A DNA stretch of 64,000 nucleotides, from assembly GCA_900554565.1 (NCBI GenBank), contig USHX01000001.1, positions 1 to 64,000 of the forward strand, written 5' to 3'. This document shows positions 28,332 through 38,353 of the stretch, piece after piece. This DNA comes from an uncultured Clostridium sp. (GTDB lineage Bacteria > Bacillota > Clostridia > TANB77 > CAG-508). Numbering within the stretch: the stretch's first letter is position 1; each line of letters starts with the position of its first letter. A model generated the notes under the pieces. That model saw nothing but the letters and a program-made list of their open reading frames with translations, was not told where the DNA came from and did not search any database. The translations under genes and the position numbers were made by a program.

Positions 28332-29378
28332 TTATCTTTTCTCTGCTTCTTCTGGCATTTTCTCATATAAAGGTACTATAAAGTTTAGATTTGTGTCAGT
28401 TGAATTAGAATTATCATAAATTTTTCTCATATTTGATGCTTCTGATGTAGCTGCAAGTAGGTTTTGCATATATTGATTTGTATATAATTTTCCATCTTGT
28501 TTTACTACATCGAACTTTTGTAAATACAAAGTATTTTGCCCTTTATTTATATATCCTTCTTTTACAAATTCAACTCCACCTAAAAGACCTTTTTCCAAAG
28601 TATCCCATCCTTGTTCATATGCATATTTGGCAGCGTTTTCTATTATTTCGCTTTGAGAATTTCCACTTGCTTTTATGTTAAATGGATTATATACTGTTTT
28701 TTCTTCATATTCATAACCTTGTGATAAAACCGTTCCTTTTTTTCCTTGTTCTTGAATTAGTCTAGCTGTTATAAAATATGGGTCTACTCCTGCTTTTTCT
28801 CCCGCTTTTATCAATATTTTGGCTGTTTCATCCCCACTTAAAAAGGTATCTTCAGTTATTGTTTTTATACCATTTTCTGTTTGTGCTCCATCTGTGTATT
28901 TTAATTCTAAAAACTGAAAAATTTCATCATCTTTCAAAATATTTCTTGGATCCATTTCATATTTTATAGCTTTGTCTGATGCACATAGCCATGTTCCATT
29001 ATCAAAAGTTTTGTCTTTATCAATTTCACATTTCCAATCATCTGGATATTTTGAAGAATCTGGGATTAAATTTAACGGATATTTTACATTATCTTTGTGT
29101 CCTTCATTTACTATTACATCATCCCATTCCAATTTTGTATAAAATAGCGTAAATGTCCAATTTGGATGTTCTTCTTTTAGTTTATCTATTTGTTCTTTAT
29201 ATCCTGGATATTTCTTCTCATTTATGTTTTTCCCATTATAGGCTACATATTTTGGCTTTTCACTTTCTTTTACTATTAATGTAACAGAAACAATTATTAT
29301 AATTAAAATAGCAATTAATATGCTTATAATTTTTACTTGTTTTATATGACTTTTTAAAAAATCTAATATTTTTTCCAT
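28332..29378 (-). CDS. Membrane-anchored N-acetylglucosaminidase-like wall hydrolase
   Basis: A 348-residue protein. A membrane anchor near residues 12-35 is followed by an extracellular domain. IDKLKEEHPNWTFTLFYTKLEWDDVI is a block found before glucosaminidase domains of clostridial autolysins. MDPRNILKDDEIFQFLEL, AGVDPYFITARLIQEQG and VYNPFNIKASG follow, matching the LytG/GH73-like glucosaminidase fold with its catalytic glutamate region. It would cut peptidoglycan glycan strands. AAGGAAGG lies five bases before the ATG at 29378. Direction and spacing suggest transcription with the DnaB-like gene upstream. Confidence 0.8.
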   Translation of the reverse strand: MEKILDFLKSHIKQVKIISILIAILIIIIVSVTLIVKESEKPKYVAYNGKNINEKKYPGYKEQIDKLKEEHPNWTFTLFYTKLEWDDVIVNEGHKDNVKYPLNLIPDSSKYPDDWKCEIDKDKTFDNGTWLCASDKAIKYEMDPRNILKDDEIFQFLELKYTDGAQTENGIKTITEDTFLSGDETAKILIKAGEKAGVDPYFITARLIQEQGKKGTVLSQGYEYEEKTVYNPFNIKASGNSQSEIIENAAKYAYEQGWDTLEKGLLGGVEFVKEGYINKGQNTLYLQKFDVVKQDGKLYTNQYMQNLLAATSEASNMRKIYDNSNSTDTNLNFIVPLYEKMPEEAEKR

Positions 29379-29403
29379 CGTACCTTCCTTTATTATTAAA
29401 ATC

Positions 29404-29449
29404 AAGTACCTAAAAAGCCTATTTTATTTAGCTTTCTAAGTACTTTTAT
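29404..29449 (-). terminator. Probable terminator after the DnaB-like gene
   Basis: Imperfect stem AAGTAC...AGC / GCT...GTACTT with a T-rich flank. Moderate support. Confidence 0.45.
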
Positions 29450-29457
29450 ATTATTGG

Positions 29458-31188
29458 TTATTTTGTTTTAATCTTAAGTATCCGAAGTTCTTCCCATACA
29501 TTATAGGCTAAGTTTAATCTAAATAGTAATGTTGGTTTTGCCCCAGCTCTGTTTTTATCAACTACACATGCATAATATCTAACATCTGGGTCATCATGTT
29601 TTTTTAAGTCAAAGAATTTTGTATCAACTTCATTTAGAGAATATTCATAATTTTGTAATGTATCTCTATTAATTTGTTTTATTAAGCATAATGTATCTAA
29701 AACTTCTTTTACTGTTCTACTAACTGCCAAATCATTTACATTTAAGTTAACCGGAAGTGTTGAACTTTCTGTTAATTGAAGTGTAGAACATATGTATATA
29801 TTAAAGTTTTGAGCTAAGTTTGAAAGTATAGTTGCTGTTTTCTTTAGTTCTTCCCCTATTCCTATATTAGCTGTATCTGTTTTTAATGTATCATAAAATA
29901 CATATTCTATTTGTTCCTTGTAGTAATAGTTCATTATTACCTTTTTTAGTTCATCATTTGTGTGATCTGTTATGTTTATAAAGTAAATTGAGTTTGCTAT
30001 TTCTTTATTTGCCCATTCTGTAACCGCAATAGTTTTTCTAAATTCTTCTGACTCTTCTGTTAGTCTTTTCACAAAATCTCCTTGTTTTTCTTCTGGTTTT
30101 CTTATTATAAATCCATCTTCATCAACTTTTGTTTTTTTAGGGTCATCTGCTCTGAATTTAAATTCTAGTAATTCTCCTTCTGTTTTTGATAGTTCTTGTC
30201 CATGTAGTTTTTGTATTTCTTTGTTATTTATTATTGTTGTTATCAAACATAATCTCATTTTTTCTTCTGACATTTCATTTGATATAATTAATACTTTCTT
30301 TTTATGTACTAATGCCACATGTGCTGCTATATCTATTGTGAATCTACTTTTACCTGAGTTTGATGGCATTGCATATGCCATTGTTTCTCCTTTTCTTATT
30401 CCTTTAAATACACTTGTTAATATTGGAAATGGTAATGGTAATCCATTTCTTAAGTTGTTATCTCCTCTTTCAAGGAAACTTGTTAAATTTGTATTTAATA
30501 TTGCTCTTTTAAACTTCTCAGTATCATTTACTTGAACAATTGCGCTTTCTACTTCTTCAACAGACATTTGGTCATATAAATCATATTTTGTTATTTCTAC
30601 AACTTTTTCTTGTATATTTTTTATAGGAATTGCTAAATAGCTTTTTCTTAAGGCAAATATTTTTTTTAGTTCTATATAGATTTTTTCCATATTATATCTT
30701 TTGCCTTGTACTGCTAATTTTAGTTTACCTTTTAATTTATACACTTCTTCTGAATCTTTTGAAAAGTTAAATCCTGCTTTTGCTATTTCTGGTGTATATG
30801 CTCCACCTTCTGTGAATAATACACTTTTATATATATTTAATATTTCTGGATCTTCAAAATAACAATCTTGAAATAGAAAATAGAATTTTACTATTTGTTT
30901 TGGGTCATTTAATAATAGTCCCATATATGTATGTTCTAATGGGATATTGCTTAGTTCTGCTGGGTATATACTTTTATTTTTTTCTTCTTTTTCTTCTCTT
31001 GCTTTTACTACTTTTTCTGCTGCCTTTGGTTGTTTCATTGTACTTAGTTTTTCCAACTTTCTTAATGCTTGTATGTAGTCTTTGTTTAATAAGTCTTGTT
31101 TTGTTTCTTCTATTAACATTGCGTTTTCTTTTGTTATTGGTATGTTGTTTATCATTTGGTATATTTGTTCTATTTTATCTTGTTCCAT
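29458..31188 (-). CDS. DnaB/RecA-fold replicative-helicase-like ATPase
   Basis: A 576-residue protein. The first 230 residues are helical and resemble no standard DnaB N-terminal domain beyond a short DnaB-like block (LGLLLNDP-type, YMGLLLNDPKQIVKF). Then a RecA-fold core: Walker A YAMPSNSGKSRFTID near 273-285, KKKVLIISNEMSEEKMRL, then YVFYDTLKT and ICSTLQLTESSTLP. The final part reads KEVLDTLCLIKQI and VVDKNRAGAKPTLLFRL, as in the C-terminal DnaB loop (K-N-R-x-G). It could be an element-encoded helicase or a second DnaB. No primase or partner is close. No in-frame CGG. Confidence 0.7.
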   Translation of the reverse strand: MEQDKIEQIYQMINNIPITKENAMLIEETKQDLLNKDYIQALRKLEKLSTMKQPKAAEKVVKAREEKEEKNKSIYPAELSNIPLEHTYMGLLLNDPKQIVKFYFLFQDCYFEDPEILNIYKSVLFTEGGAYTPEIAKAGFNFSKDSEEVYKLKGKLKLAVQGKRYNMEKIYIELKKIFALRKSYLAIPIKNIQEKVVEITKYDLYDQMSVEEVESAIVQVNDTEKFKRAILNTNLTSFLERGDNNLRNGLPLPFPILTSVFKGIRKGETMAYAMPSNSGKSRFTIDIAAHVALVHKKKVLIISNEMSEEKMRLCLITTIINNKEIQKLHGQELSKTEGELLEFKFRADDPKKTKVDEDGFIIRKPEEKQGDFVKRLTEESEEFRKTIAVTEWANKEIANSIYFINITDHTNDELKKVIMNYYYKEQIEYVFYDTLKTDTANIGIGEELKKTATILSNLAQNFNIYICSTLQLTESSTLPVNLNVNDLAVSRTVKEVLDTLCLIKQINRDTLQNYEYSLNEVDTKFFDLKKHDDPDVRYYACVVDKNRAGAKPTLLFRLNLAYNVWEELRILKIKTK

Positions 31189-31331
31189 AGTTTTTTCTCC
31201 TATTTATCTTTTCTTTTTGTTTTCTTTCATATTATATAATGAAACTAGCCTATTTACAATAGATTTTTTTAGAATTTTATGATATTATTATTTGGTACTA
31301 ATTATTAACTTTAGAAAAGGAGAATTTAATT

Positions 31332-33006
31332 ATGGCCTTTGATGGAATCGTAACAAAAGCAATCGCATCAGAATTACAACAACTATCTGGTGCAAGAATA
31401 GATAAAATATTTCAACCTACATCTAATAACATAGTTTTAGGTTTTTATTTAAATGGTACAAACTATGCATTAAATATATGTACAGACTCTGCCAATTATA
31501 GAATAAATTTAACAACGCACACCAAGCCTAATCCAAAAGTTGCGCCTAATTTTTGTATGGTTTTGCGTAAACATCTTATTGGGTTACACATAAAAAATAT
31601 TATAACCTCAAATTTAGAAAGGATTGTAACTATTGAGTTTGAAGGTCTTGATGAAATTGATGATTTAATATCCAAAAAACTTATAATAGAGCTTATGGGT
31701 AAACATTGCAATATTATATTATTAGATGATGAAAATATAATAATAGATAGTTTGAGACATATAAACAAAGAAAATTCAAGACATATAGTTATTCCACATA
31801 TAAAATATACATACCCAGAAATTTCAAAACAAAACTTTTTAGAATGTACTAGCTTTGCTGATTTTTCTAGCAAAGTTTCTGATGTAACTTCTATACCAAA
31901 TGTATTTAATCGGAATAAGTAAATTTCAAGTAGAGTCTCTGCATTCTAATAATTTAGAAGATGCATATTTAAAATTGAAAAAACTTGTAAACAATACAGA
32001 CTCATTAAATTTAAAGTTTGAAACTTCTGATAAAAATTATTATTTGGTTGCTAGTCCAAATAATAAATCATTCTCTTTGAACTTTTTTATAGATGATTTT
32101 TATTTTGAAAAAGAATCAAATGAAGAACTAAAGACTTTTAGAAATAGTGTTTTAAAACTAATTTTAGCTACTCTTAAAAAATATAAAACTAGATTAAAAA
32201 ATATTAATGAAAAATTAGAAGCTTGTAATAATATGGATACTTATAGATTATATGGTGAATTAATTACAGCTAATCTATATAGAATTCCTAACAGAAATTC
32301 AAGTGAAATTGAACTAGAAAATTATTATGATAATAATAATTTGATAACAATTCCTTTAGATAGCAAGTATCTCCCTAGTATTAATGCTAAAAGATATTTT
32401 AAGAAATACAACAAGCTAAAAAATGCTTTAGAAATTGTTGGCAAACAAAAAGAAGATACTATTAATGAGTTAAACTATATAGAAAGTATTGTTTATGAAT
32501 TAGAAGCGGCTAACTCTATTGATGAAATATCAGAAATATTTGAAGAAATTTCTGAAAATGTTATTTTTGAAAATCAAACTAACAAATACAAAAATAAAAA
32601 GAATAAAAAATCAAAAGTAAAAAAATCTTCACTTACAAAAAATAAAAATGTACAATTTAATCCACATAAATACTCTATTGATGGCTTTACTTTTCTTGTT
32701 GGTAGAAATAATAAAGAAAATGATTATTTGACTATAAAATATGCAAAAAAATCAGATTTATGGTTTCATACAAAAGATGTTCATGGAAGTCATGGTATTT
32801 TAGTTTTGAATGGCAATGTACCAAGTCAAGAAATTTTGGTTAAGTGTGCACAGATTGTTGCTTATAATAGTAAAGCTCGACTTTCTTCTAATGTTCCAGT
32901 CGACTTTTGTGAAGTTAGATATGTGAAAAAGCCTAATGGCTCTAAACCTGGTATGGTTATTTATACTAACAATTCTACATTATATGTAACACCTAATAAT
33001 AAATAA
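31332..33006 (+). CDS. rqcH: RqcH/NFACT ribosome-quality-control protein (CGG +1 shift)
   Basis: RqcH adds C-terminal alanine tails to nascent chains on obstructed 50S subunits. Restored length is 557 residues. The NFACT-N domain begins MAFDGIVTKAIASEL, with LSGARIDKIFQP and FCMVLRKHLIG. Frame 0 stops three codons after an in-frame CGG at 31911. Skipping the C gives NVFN-GISKFQVESL and the rest of the protein: the coiled-coil arms, and the NFACT-R block DLWFHTKDVHGSHGILV, ending in YVTPNNK. The start has AAAGGAG 11 bases upstream. The stop is followed by a bidirectional terminator. Dependence of a rescue factor on a shift at a slow codon could allow feedback, which is inference. Confidence 0.9.
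31911..31914 (+). other. CGG +1 recoding site in rqcH
   Basis: TTT AAT CGG A after residue 193. Frame 0 reads CGG AAT AAG TAA. Skipping C gives AAT GGA ATA AGT and 364 more residues. Confidence 0.9.
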
Positions 33007-33007
33007 T

Positions 33008-33043
33008 AAAAGACTTATAGTGTTTTTACTATAAGCCTTTTTG
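33008..33043. terminator. Bidirectional terminator after rqcH
   Basis: Stem ACTTATAGT / ACTATAAG with flanking A and T runs. It separates rqcH from the convergent gene. Confidence 0.7.
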
Positions 33044-33047
33044 TTAT

Positions 33048-33515
33048 TTACCAAAACATGATTAATGTAAATACTGTTGCTGTTAATATTTCTGCTTTAC
33101 TCCATTCTGATGTAATAAGTTTTATTTCTTCTCCTTGTTTACTATCAACAATTGAAATTTTATATGATGTAATGTCTTTTAATTCAAAATATGCACTAAA
33201 GTCTTGTGTTTTAGTTGCTTCAGTTGTGTTTATTTCTATATATTTTCTACCTGCCATTACATTTCTTTTTGAATAAAATTCTATTTGCACATATTTTCCT
33301 GTTAGGTAATCTTGTTCAGAATTTTTTATTATACCTTTTATCTTTCCATTTACCAATGTTGATTCAGCTTCTACTATTTCAACTTCTTTTGTGTCATCTA
33401 ATCTTTTAATGTCTTTATATGAAGAGTTTAAGCCTACATTAATTAAGAATTCTGATAGCACAAAAAATAATATTATCCATATTGCATATTTAAAAAATGT
33501 TTTCATTCTATTCAT
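33048..33515 (-). CDS. Small membrane-anchored protein, FxLYD-like
   Basis: A 155-residue protein. An N-terminal membrane segment (FFKYAIWIILFFVLSEFL) is followed by an extracytoplasmic beta domain with ESTLVNGKIKGIIKNSEQ, KYVQIEFYSKRNVMAGRKYIEI and DFSAYFELKDITSYKISI. This resembles the FxLYD (DUF3426-like) fold. A second hydrophobic stretch closes the C-terminus (AEILTATVFTLIMFW). GGGAGAA lies eight bases before the ATG at 33515. Function is unknown. Confidence 0.6.
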   Translation of the reverse strand: MNRMKTFFKYAIWIILFFVLSEFLINVGLNSSYKDIKRLDDTKEVEIVEAESTLVNGKIKGIIKNSEQDYLTGKYVQIEFYSKRNVMAGRKYIEINTTEATKTQDFSAYFELKDITSYKISIVDSKQGEEIKLITSEWSKAEILTATVFTLIMFW

Positions 33516-33581
33516 TTTTATTCTCCCATTTTTGTTTTTTACTATTATATCAGTATTTTTCATATATTACAAGAGTTACAT

Positions 33582-33610
33582 TTGATTTTTTATGTAAATC
33601 GTAGTATAAT
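33582..33610 (+). promoter_or_regulatory. Promoter of the 33656 gene
   Basis: TTGATT, a 17-base spacer and TATAAT, 45 bases before the start. Confidence 0.6.
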
Positions 33611-33655
33611 TAAGATGTATGGAAAAATCCTCAGTAGAAGAAAGAAGGTATGATT

Positions 33656-34006
33656 ATGGCAACGGCAACAAAGGATTTAACTACTAAAGTTTTAAGAAAG
33701 GATTTTCAAAGAAAGGCTACTATAGAAACTATAATTGTTACTGGTAGTCAAGATGATGAAATATGTGATTTTACCAAAAATTTCAAAATTTATTTTTGTA
33801 GTAAAATAGATAAGAAAGTGATAGAAGCTGTAACAAGATTTCTACAAAAGATGTTGGTAGATCTCCACTTATCTTGGGATAAGTTAGATTACATATTTCC
33901 CGATTTAGATATATTCTCTGAATTGGTTTTTGAAAGAAAAAAAATAGATGAAGATGATAATTATATTATCATTTACATCTACCCAAAGAATATTAAACTT
34001 CTTTAA
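33656..34006 (+). CDS. Hypothetical protein
   Basis: A 116-residue soluble protein starting MATATKDLTTKVLRKDFQ. It contains RKATIETIIVTGSQDDEI and a helical middle (KVIEAVTRFLQKML), and it ends EDDNYIIIYIYPKNIKLL. It has no membrane segment and no family I recognise. The ATG at 33656 is preferred because GAAGG lies seven bases upstream; an ATG six bases earlier is too close. It has its own promoter and terminator, so it is probably expressed alone. Confidence 0.5.
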   Translation: MATATKDLTTKVLRKDFQRKATIETIIVTGSQDDEICDFTKNFKIYFCSKIDKKVIEAVTRFLQKMLVDLHLSWDKLDYIFPDLDIFSELVFERKKIDEDDNYIIIYIYPKNIKLL

Positions 34007-34035
34007 AGAAGCAAGCGTACTACTTGCTCCTTTTA
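34005..34035. terminator. Terminator shared by the 33656 gene and addA
   Basis: Stem GCAAG / CTTGC extended by AAAGAA / TCCTTT, with T-rich flank. The addA stop lies at its edge. Confidence 0.5.
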
Positions 34036-37000
34036 TATTTTTAAACTTTTTCCTAAATATACTGAATAAATATATTTCTTTGATACCTTCTTTTTGGTCG
34101 CAAACTCTAAAGCTCTTTGATAAAGTTCTAACTGTTTCTTATATTTTTTAATCAATTCATTTTCATTGCCTTTTTCAACATAATCAGTTTTATAATCAAC
34201 CAAAACAAGTTCATCATTCTCATTTATATAATACAAATCTATAATTCCTTGTACCAAAATTTCGCTTTCAGTATCTTCTTCATAAATTTCACTTGCAGGA
34301 ATATTAATATAAAATGGCCTTTCTTTATATAATTCTTTTGTGTTTTTACATTCTTCATAAATTTCTGATTTAGTAAACTCAAGTATTTTATATGGATTAA
34401 TATTTTCTAATTCTTTTGAGCTTATAATTTCTTTATCACATAGAGCTTGTAAAAATTTCTTTACTTTATCTAAATCATATTCTTGATTATAATCTAATTT
34501 TTGCAAACACAAATGTATTAAAGTTCCTTTTTGCGCTCCTGTTAGTTTTTCTTTTTTTTCTTCATTTATAAATGCTGGCTCTGGCAACTCTATTGTTTCA
34601 TCTTTTCCAATTACGCCTTCTTTTTCTAATTTCATTTGTTTTAAGTTGGTAACAGATGTTTTTGTAGGAATTGTTGTTTCTAGTTGATATCTATATTTTT
34701 GATTCATTTCTTTTTCTAGTTTTTCTAAGTCCGATTTTTCAGTAGCCCTGCCCTCAAAGACTTTTAAGACATCAACTTCTTCCCTATTTTCTTTTTTGGT
34801 TTCTTCTAAAATGTTTTTCTTTGAATGCACTTTCAAATCAATCTTTTGTGCATTTTCTTTTTCATATTCATATACTAACATTATCCAATCCAAGTATCTT
34901 TTATATTTTTTTACTAAAATAGGATTTATTTTATTTGAATTTTTTTCATATCGTTCTGCTTGCTCTGAAATTTTTTGATGTTCTTTTTCATAATCATTTG
35001 AAATTCCTGTTATTATTAGTTTTTCTTTTGCCCTTGTTAGAGCAACATATAATACTCTCATTTCTTCTGACAAGGTTTCTATATGCATTTTGTTTCTTAT
35101 CGCTGCTTTAGATAGTGTATCATATTGAATTTGTTTATCATAATCTATGTATTTCACACCTATTCCCATTTCTTGATGTAATAATACATTTTGATTTAGG
35201 TCCATCAAATTAAATTGTTTTCCAGTACTTGATAAAAATACTACAGGGAACTCTAATCCTTTGCTTTTATGAATACTCATAATTCTTATAACATTGTCAT
35301 TTTCACCTATTAGCTTAGCAGCTCCCATATCTCCACTGCTAAGTTTTAGCTTGTCTATGAAGTTTATAAAATTGTATAATCCTTTAAAATTTGAACTTTC
35401 ATATTGTTTTGCTTTCTGAAAAAGCATTTTTAGGTTTGCTTGTCTTAATTCTCCATTTGTCATTAAACCAACATAATTATAAAATCCTGTATCACTATAA
35501 AGTTTCCAAATAAATTCATCTAAAGCCAAATATTCTTGTTCTTCTCTCCAACCTTCTAATTTTTCTAAGAAGTTTTGTATCTTCGTTTTTAGATTTTGTT
35601 CAACTCCAATTATTGATTTTTGCATACATGTATAAAAATCTTCATATGGTGAAGCCAACCTTATTTGAACTAGTTCATCATCTGTAAATCCTCCTATAAA
35701 TGACCTTAGTACTGTAACTAGTGGAATATCTTGTATTGGATTATCTATAATTTTTAATAAACACATTATTGTTTGAATTTCTATTGAGTCTAAATATTCT
35801 TGTGAACTATCTGAGAATACTGGCATTTCTAAGTTTAGTATTTCTTGTTCATATATAGGTGCAGTATTTGCTGTTGACCTTAATAAAACTACTATATCTT
35901 TATATTCTATATCTCTATATTTTTCTTTTTTTCTATCCCAAACAGGAAATTTGATTTCAATTAGTTTTTTTATTTTGTTTGCCACAAATCTTGCTTCAAG
36001 TTCTATATTTTCAACTCTTTCTTCTTCCAGCTCTTCTTGTTCTGTTTCTTCTATTTCATCTTGTTCTTTCAAATCTATAATGTTTATCTCTGTATCTAAA
36101 TTTTGCCCAATATCTGAATAGCTTGCACCTAAATTTAAGTATTCATCTTGGTTATATTCTATATCTCCTAAAATATTACTCATAATATCTTGGAAAATTA
36201 GATTTGTAAAATCAAGTACATTTTCTCTACTTCTGAAGTTCTTAAATAATTGAATTTTCAAGTTGTCATCTTTGGCTTTTGTTTCCTTGTTTTTATATGT
36301 ATTATACTTATCTAAAAATAACTCTGGCATTGCTTGTCTAAATTTGTATATGCTTTGTTTTACATCTCCAACCATAAATATGTTGTTATTTCTTGATACT
36401 GCCTTTAAAATATATTCTTGTACCAAATTGCTATCTTGATATTCATCTATCGCTATTTCCTCATATTTTTCTTGATATCTTTTGGCTACTTGTGATGGTT
36501 TTATTTCTCCATTTTCTTCTTTTAATAAAATTTCAAGTGCAAAATGTTCTATGTCTGTAAAGTCTACTATATTTTTATCTCTTTTTCTTTTTGAAAATTC
36601 TTTTCCAAACTCTAAAATAATTTCTTCTAGTTTTACCAATATTTCATACATATCATAAATGTCTTGGTTAGCTTGTTTTGAGTCACAAAATAGTATTTTG
36701 TCTAATACTTTGGTTAGCTTTTTCTTTACATCATCTCTTATTATTTTTGCCTCATCTTTTTTTGGTGATTCTACTTTTTGTCTTGGCCATGTAACAAATT
36801 TGAAATCCTGATTTATGGTATATGCCTTATCCCAGCTATGTAAATTATTTTTTAGTCCTTGCATCATGTCTATATCATTTCTGATTGTTTGGTAAAATTT
36901 TTCTAATTCACTATCATAACTCAATTGTCTTGCTACTTCTTCTAAAGAGGTTATTCCATCTATAAGCCCTTCATCTACTTCTTTTAGTAGCTCTTCTCCC

Positions 37001-37642
37001 CATTTAGTTTTTGCAAAGTCTTCTTCTAACTTTCCTTGTAAATTGAACATTTCTATTTTTTCATTTAACCATTTTTCCGGAAATGGACTGCTTCCTATAT
37101 ATGTATAGATTTTTAATATTAAATCTTTTAGTGGTGTATCATCTCTATAACTTGTGTATGTATTTATTAGTTTAGTAAAATTTTCATTTTCTTCTTCATA
37201 TTTCTTTTCAAAAATGTCTTCTATTACTTCTTGTTTTAGCAGTTCTATTTCTGTTGTATCCGCAATTCTGAAGTTTGGAGATATGTTCTCCAATTCGTAA
37301 AAGTTATTTCTTACTACTTCTAAGCAAAATGAGTCTATTGTGCAAATACTGGCTTTATTAAGTAATGTTATTTGCCTTTGTAAATGCTCATTTCCTAAAT
37401 CTTCATCTAACTTTTTGTATATTGCATCTAAAACTCTTTCTCTCATTTCAGATGCTGCAGCATTTGTGAATGTTACAACTAATAATTTGTCTATGTCTAT
37501 TTTTTCATTTATTATTTTGTTTATTATTCTTTCTACTAGTACTGCTGTTTTTCCACTTCCGCGCCGCAGCTGCTACTAATATGTTTGAGCCTTTTTCATA
37601 TATTGCATCTTGTTGTTCTTTTGTCCATTTTACTTCGCTCAT
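34033..37642 (-). CDS. addA: Helicase-nuclease subunit AddA (CGG +1 shift in Walker A)
   Basis: AddA is the helicase and nuclease of the AddAB double-strand break repair complex. Restored length is 1202 residues. The start at 37642 has AAAGGAGAG about eight bases upstream and begins MSEVKWTKEQQDAIYEKGSN. Frame 0 reads AAARKWKNS from the CGG at 37561. Skipping the C gives VAAAA-GSGKTAVLVERI, the UvrD-type Walker A, and leads on to VVTFTNAAASEMRERV. Other motifs: IAIDEYQDSN, FMVGDVKQSIYKFRQA, MSIHKSKGLEFPVVFL and VALTRAKEKL. The RecB-type nuclease block LVDYKTDYV lies near the C-terminus. The partner addB is not seen. Without recoding there is no ATP site. Confidence 0.95.
37558..37561 (-). other. 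CGG +1 recoding site in the addA Walker A
   Basis: GCG GCG CGG A after residue 27. Skipping C gives GGA AGT GGA AAA ACA, the GSGKT loop. Another CGG one base earlier in register is out of frame and inert. Confidence 0.9.
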
Positions 37643-37710
37643 TTTAGCTCTCCTTTTTTATTTTTTTCTTTTGATATTTTATCATTTTATACTCTTAAAT
37701 GTCAAAAAAA

Positions 37711-37736
37711 AGAAAGGAAAATTAATTTCCTTTGCT
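37711..37736 (-). terminator. Terminator of the 37722 gene
   Basis: Stem AAAGGAAA / TTTCCTTT with a short loop, followed on the minus strand by a long T-run. It overlaps the last codons. Confidence 0.6.
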
Positions 37737-38267
37737 TTGTTCTAAGGCTTCCAATCTTTTCATTAAGAATTTTTGCTTTACTTTTCCATCAATAATATCT
37801 GGATACATTTCCTTTAAAAGTTTAAAAACTTTTTTAACTTTTGTAGATTTAATTCCAGATATACCAAAGTTGTAACTCATATAATCAAATTTTGGATATA
37901 ACGCTTCTAGCGCTAAGATCATATTCCCAATTCCTACATATGAAATAAACTTTACTTGATATCCTTTTAAAACTTCAATAATTTCATCTTGTAACGACTT
38001 TGAAAATTTTTCAAAAAAAGATATATCTGTAGTACTCAAAGAATGGTCGCCTATTAGCTTTGTTTCTTCTTCAACTGCATATTCATTTTTATTTAGTACT
38101 AAATATATTAGCCACATTCTTGCTAGTAACCTATTTTGTGGTTCTGGCTTTTGTAATTTTACAATTGTTCTATATACTGCCTTTGAAACTTCCAAATTTT
38201 CCTTTCTTTCTTTTTCCACTTTTGCATTTGTTTTAACTTTTGCTGTCATGTTTTTAACTGTCACCAT
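37722..38267 (-). CDS. Hypothetical protein
   Basis: A 181-residue soluble protein, mostly helical. Blocks are QNRLLARMWLIYLVLNKNEYAVEEE, SLSTTDISFFEKFSKSLQDEIIEVL and YMSYNFGISGIKSTKVKKVF. It has no membrane segments and no family I recognise. It is 80 bases upstream of addA on the same strand, but a terminator separates them. A weak AGAAGGGAG lies about 14 bases before the ATG, so the exact start is uncertain. Confidence 0.55.
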   Translation of the reverse strand: MVTVKNMTAKVKTNAKVEKERKENLEVSKAVYRTIVKLQKPEPQNRLLARMWLIYLVLNKNEYAVEEETKLIGDHSLSTTDISFFEKFSKSLQDEIIEVLKGYQVKFISYVGIGNMILALEALYPKFDYMSYNFGISGIKSTKVKKVFKLLKEMYPDIIDGKVKQKFLMKRLEALEQSKGN

Positions 38268-38353
38268 ACTGTTCTGGCGACTCTCCCTTCTGCATCTAAT
38301 GCATATATATTATAACAAATTTTGCAGAAAAAGTCAAGTTATGTAAAGTGACT

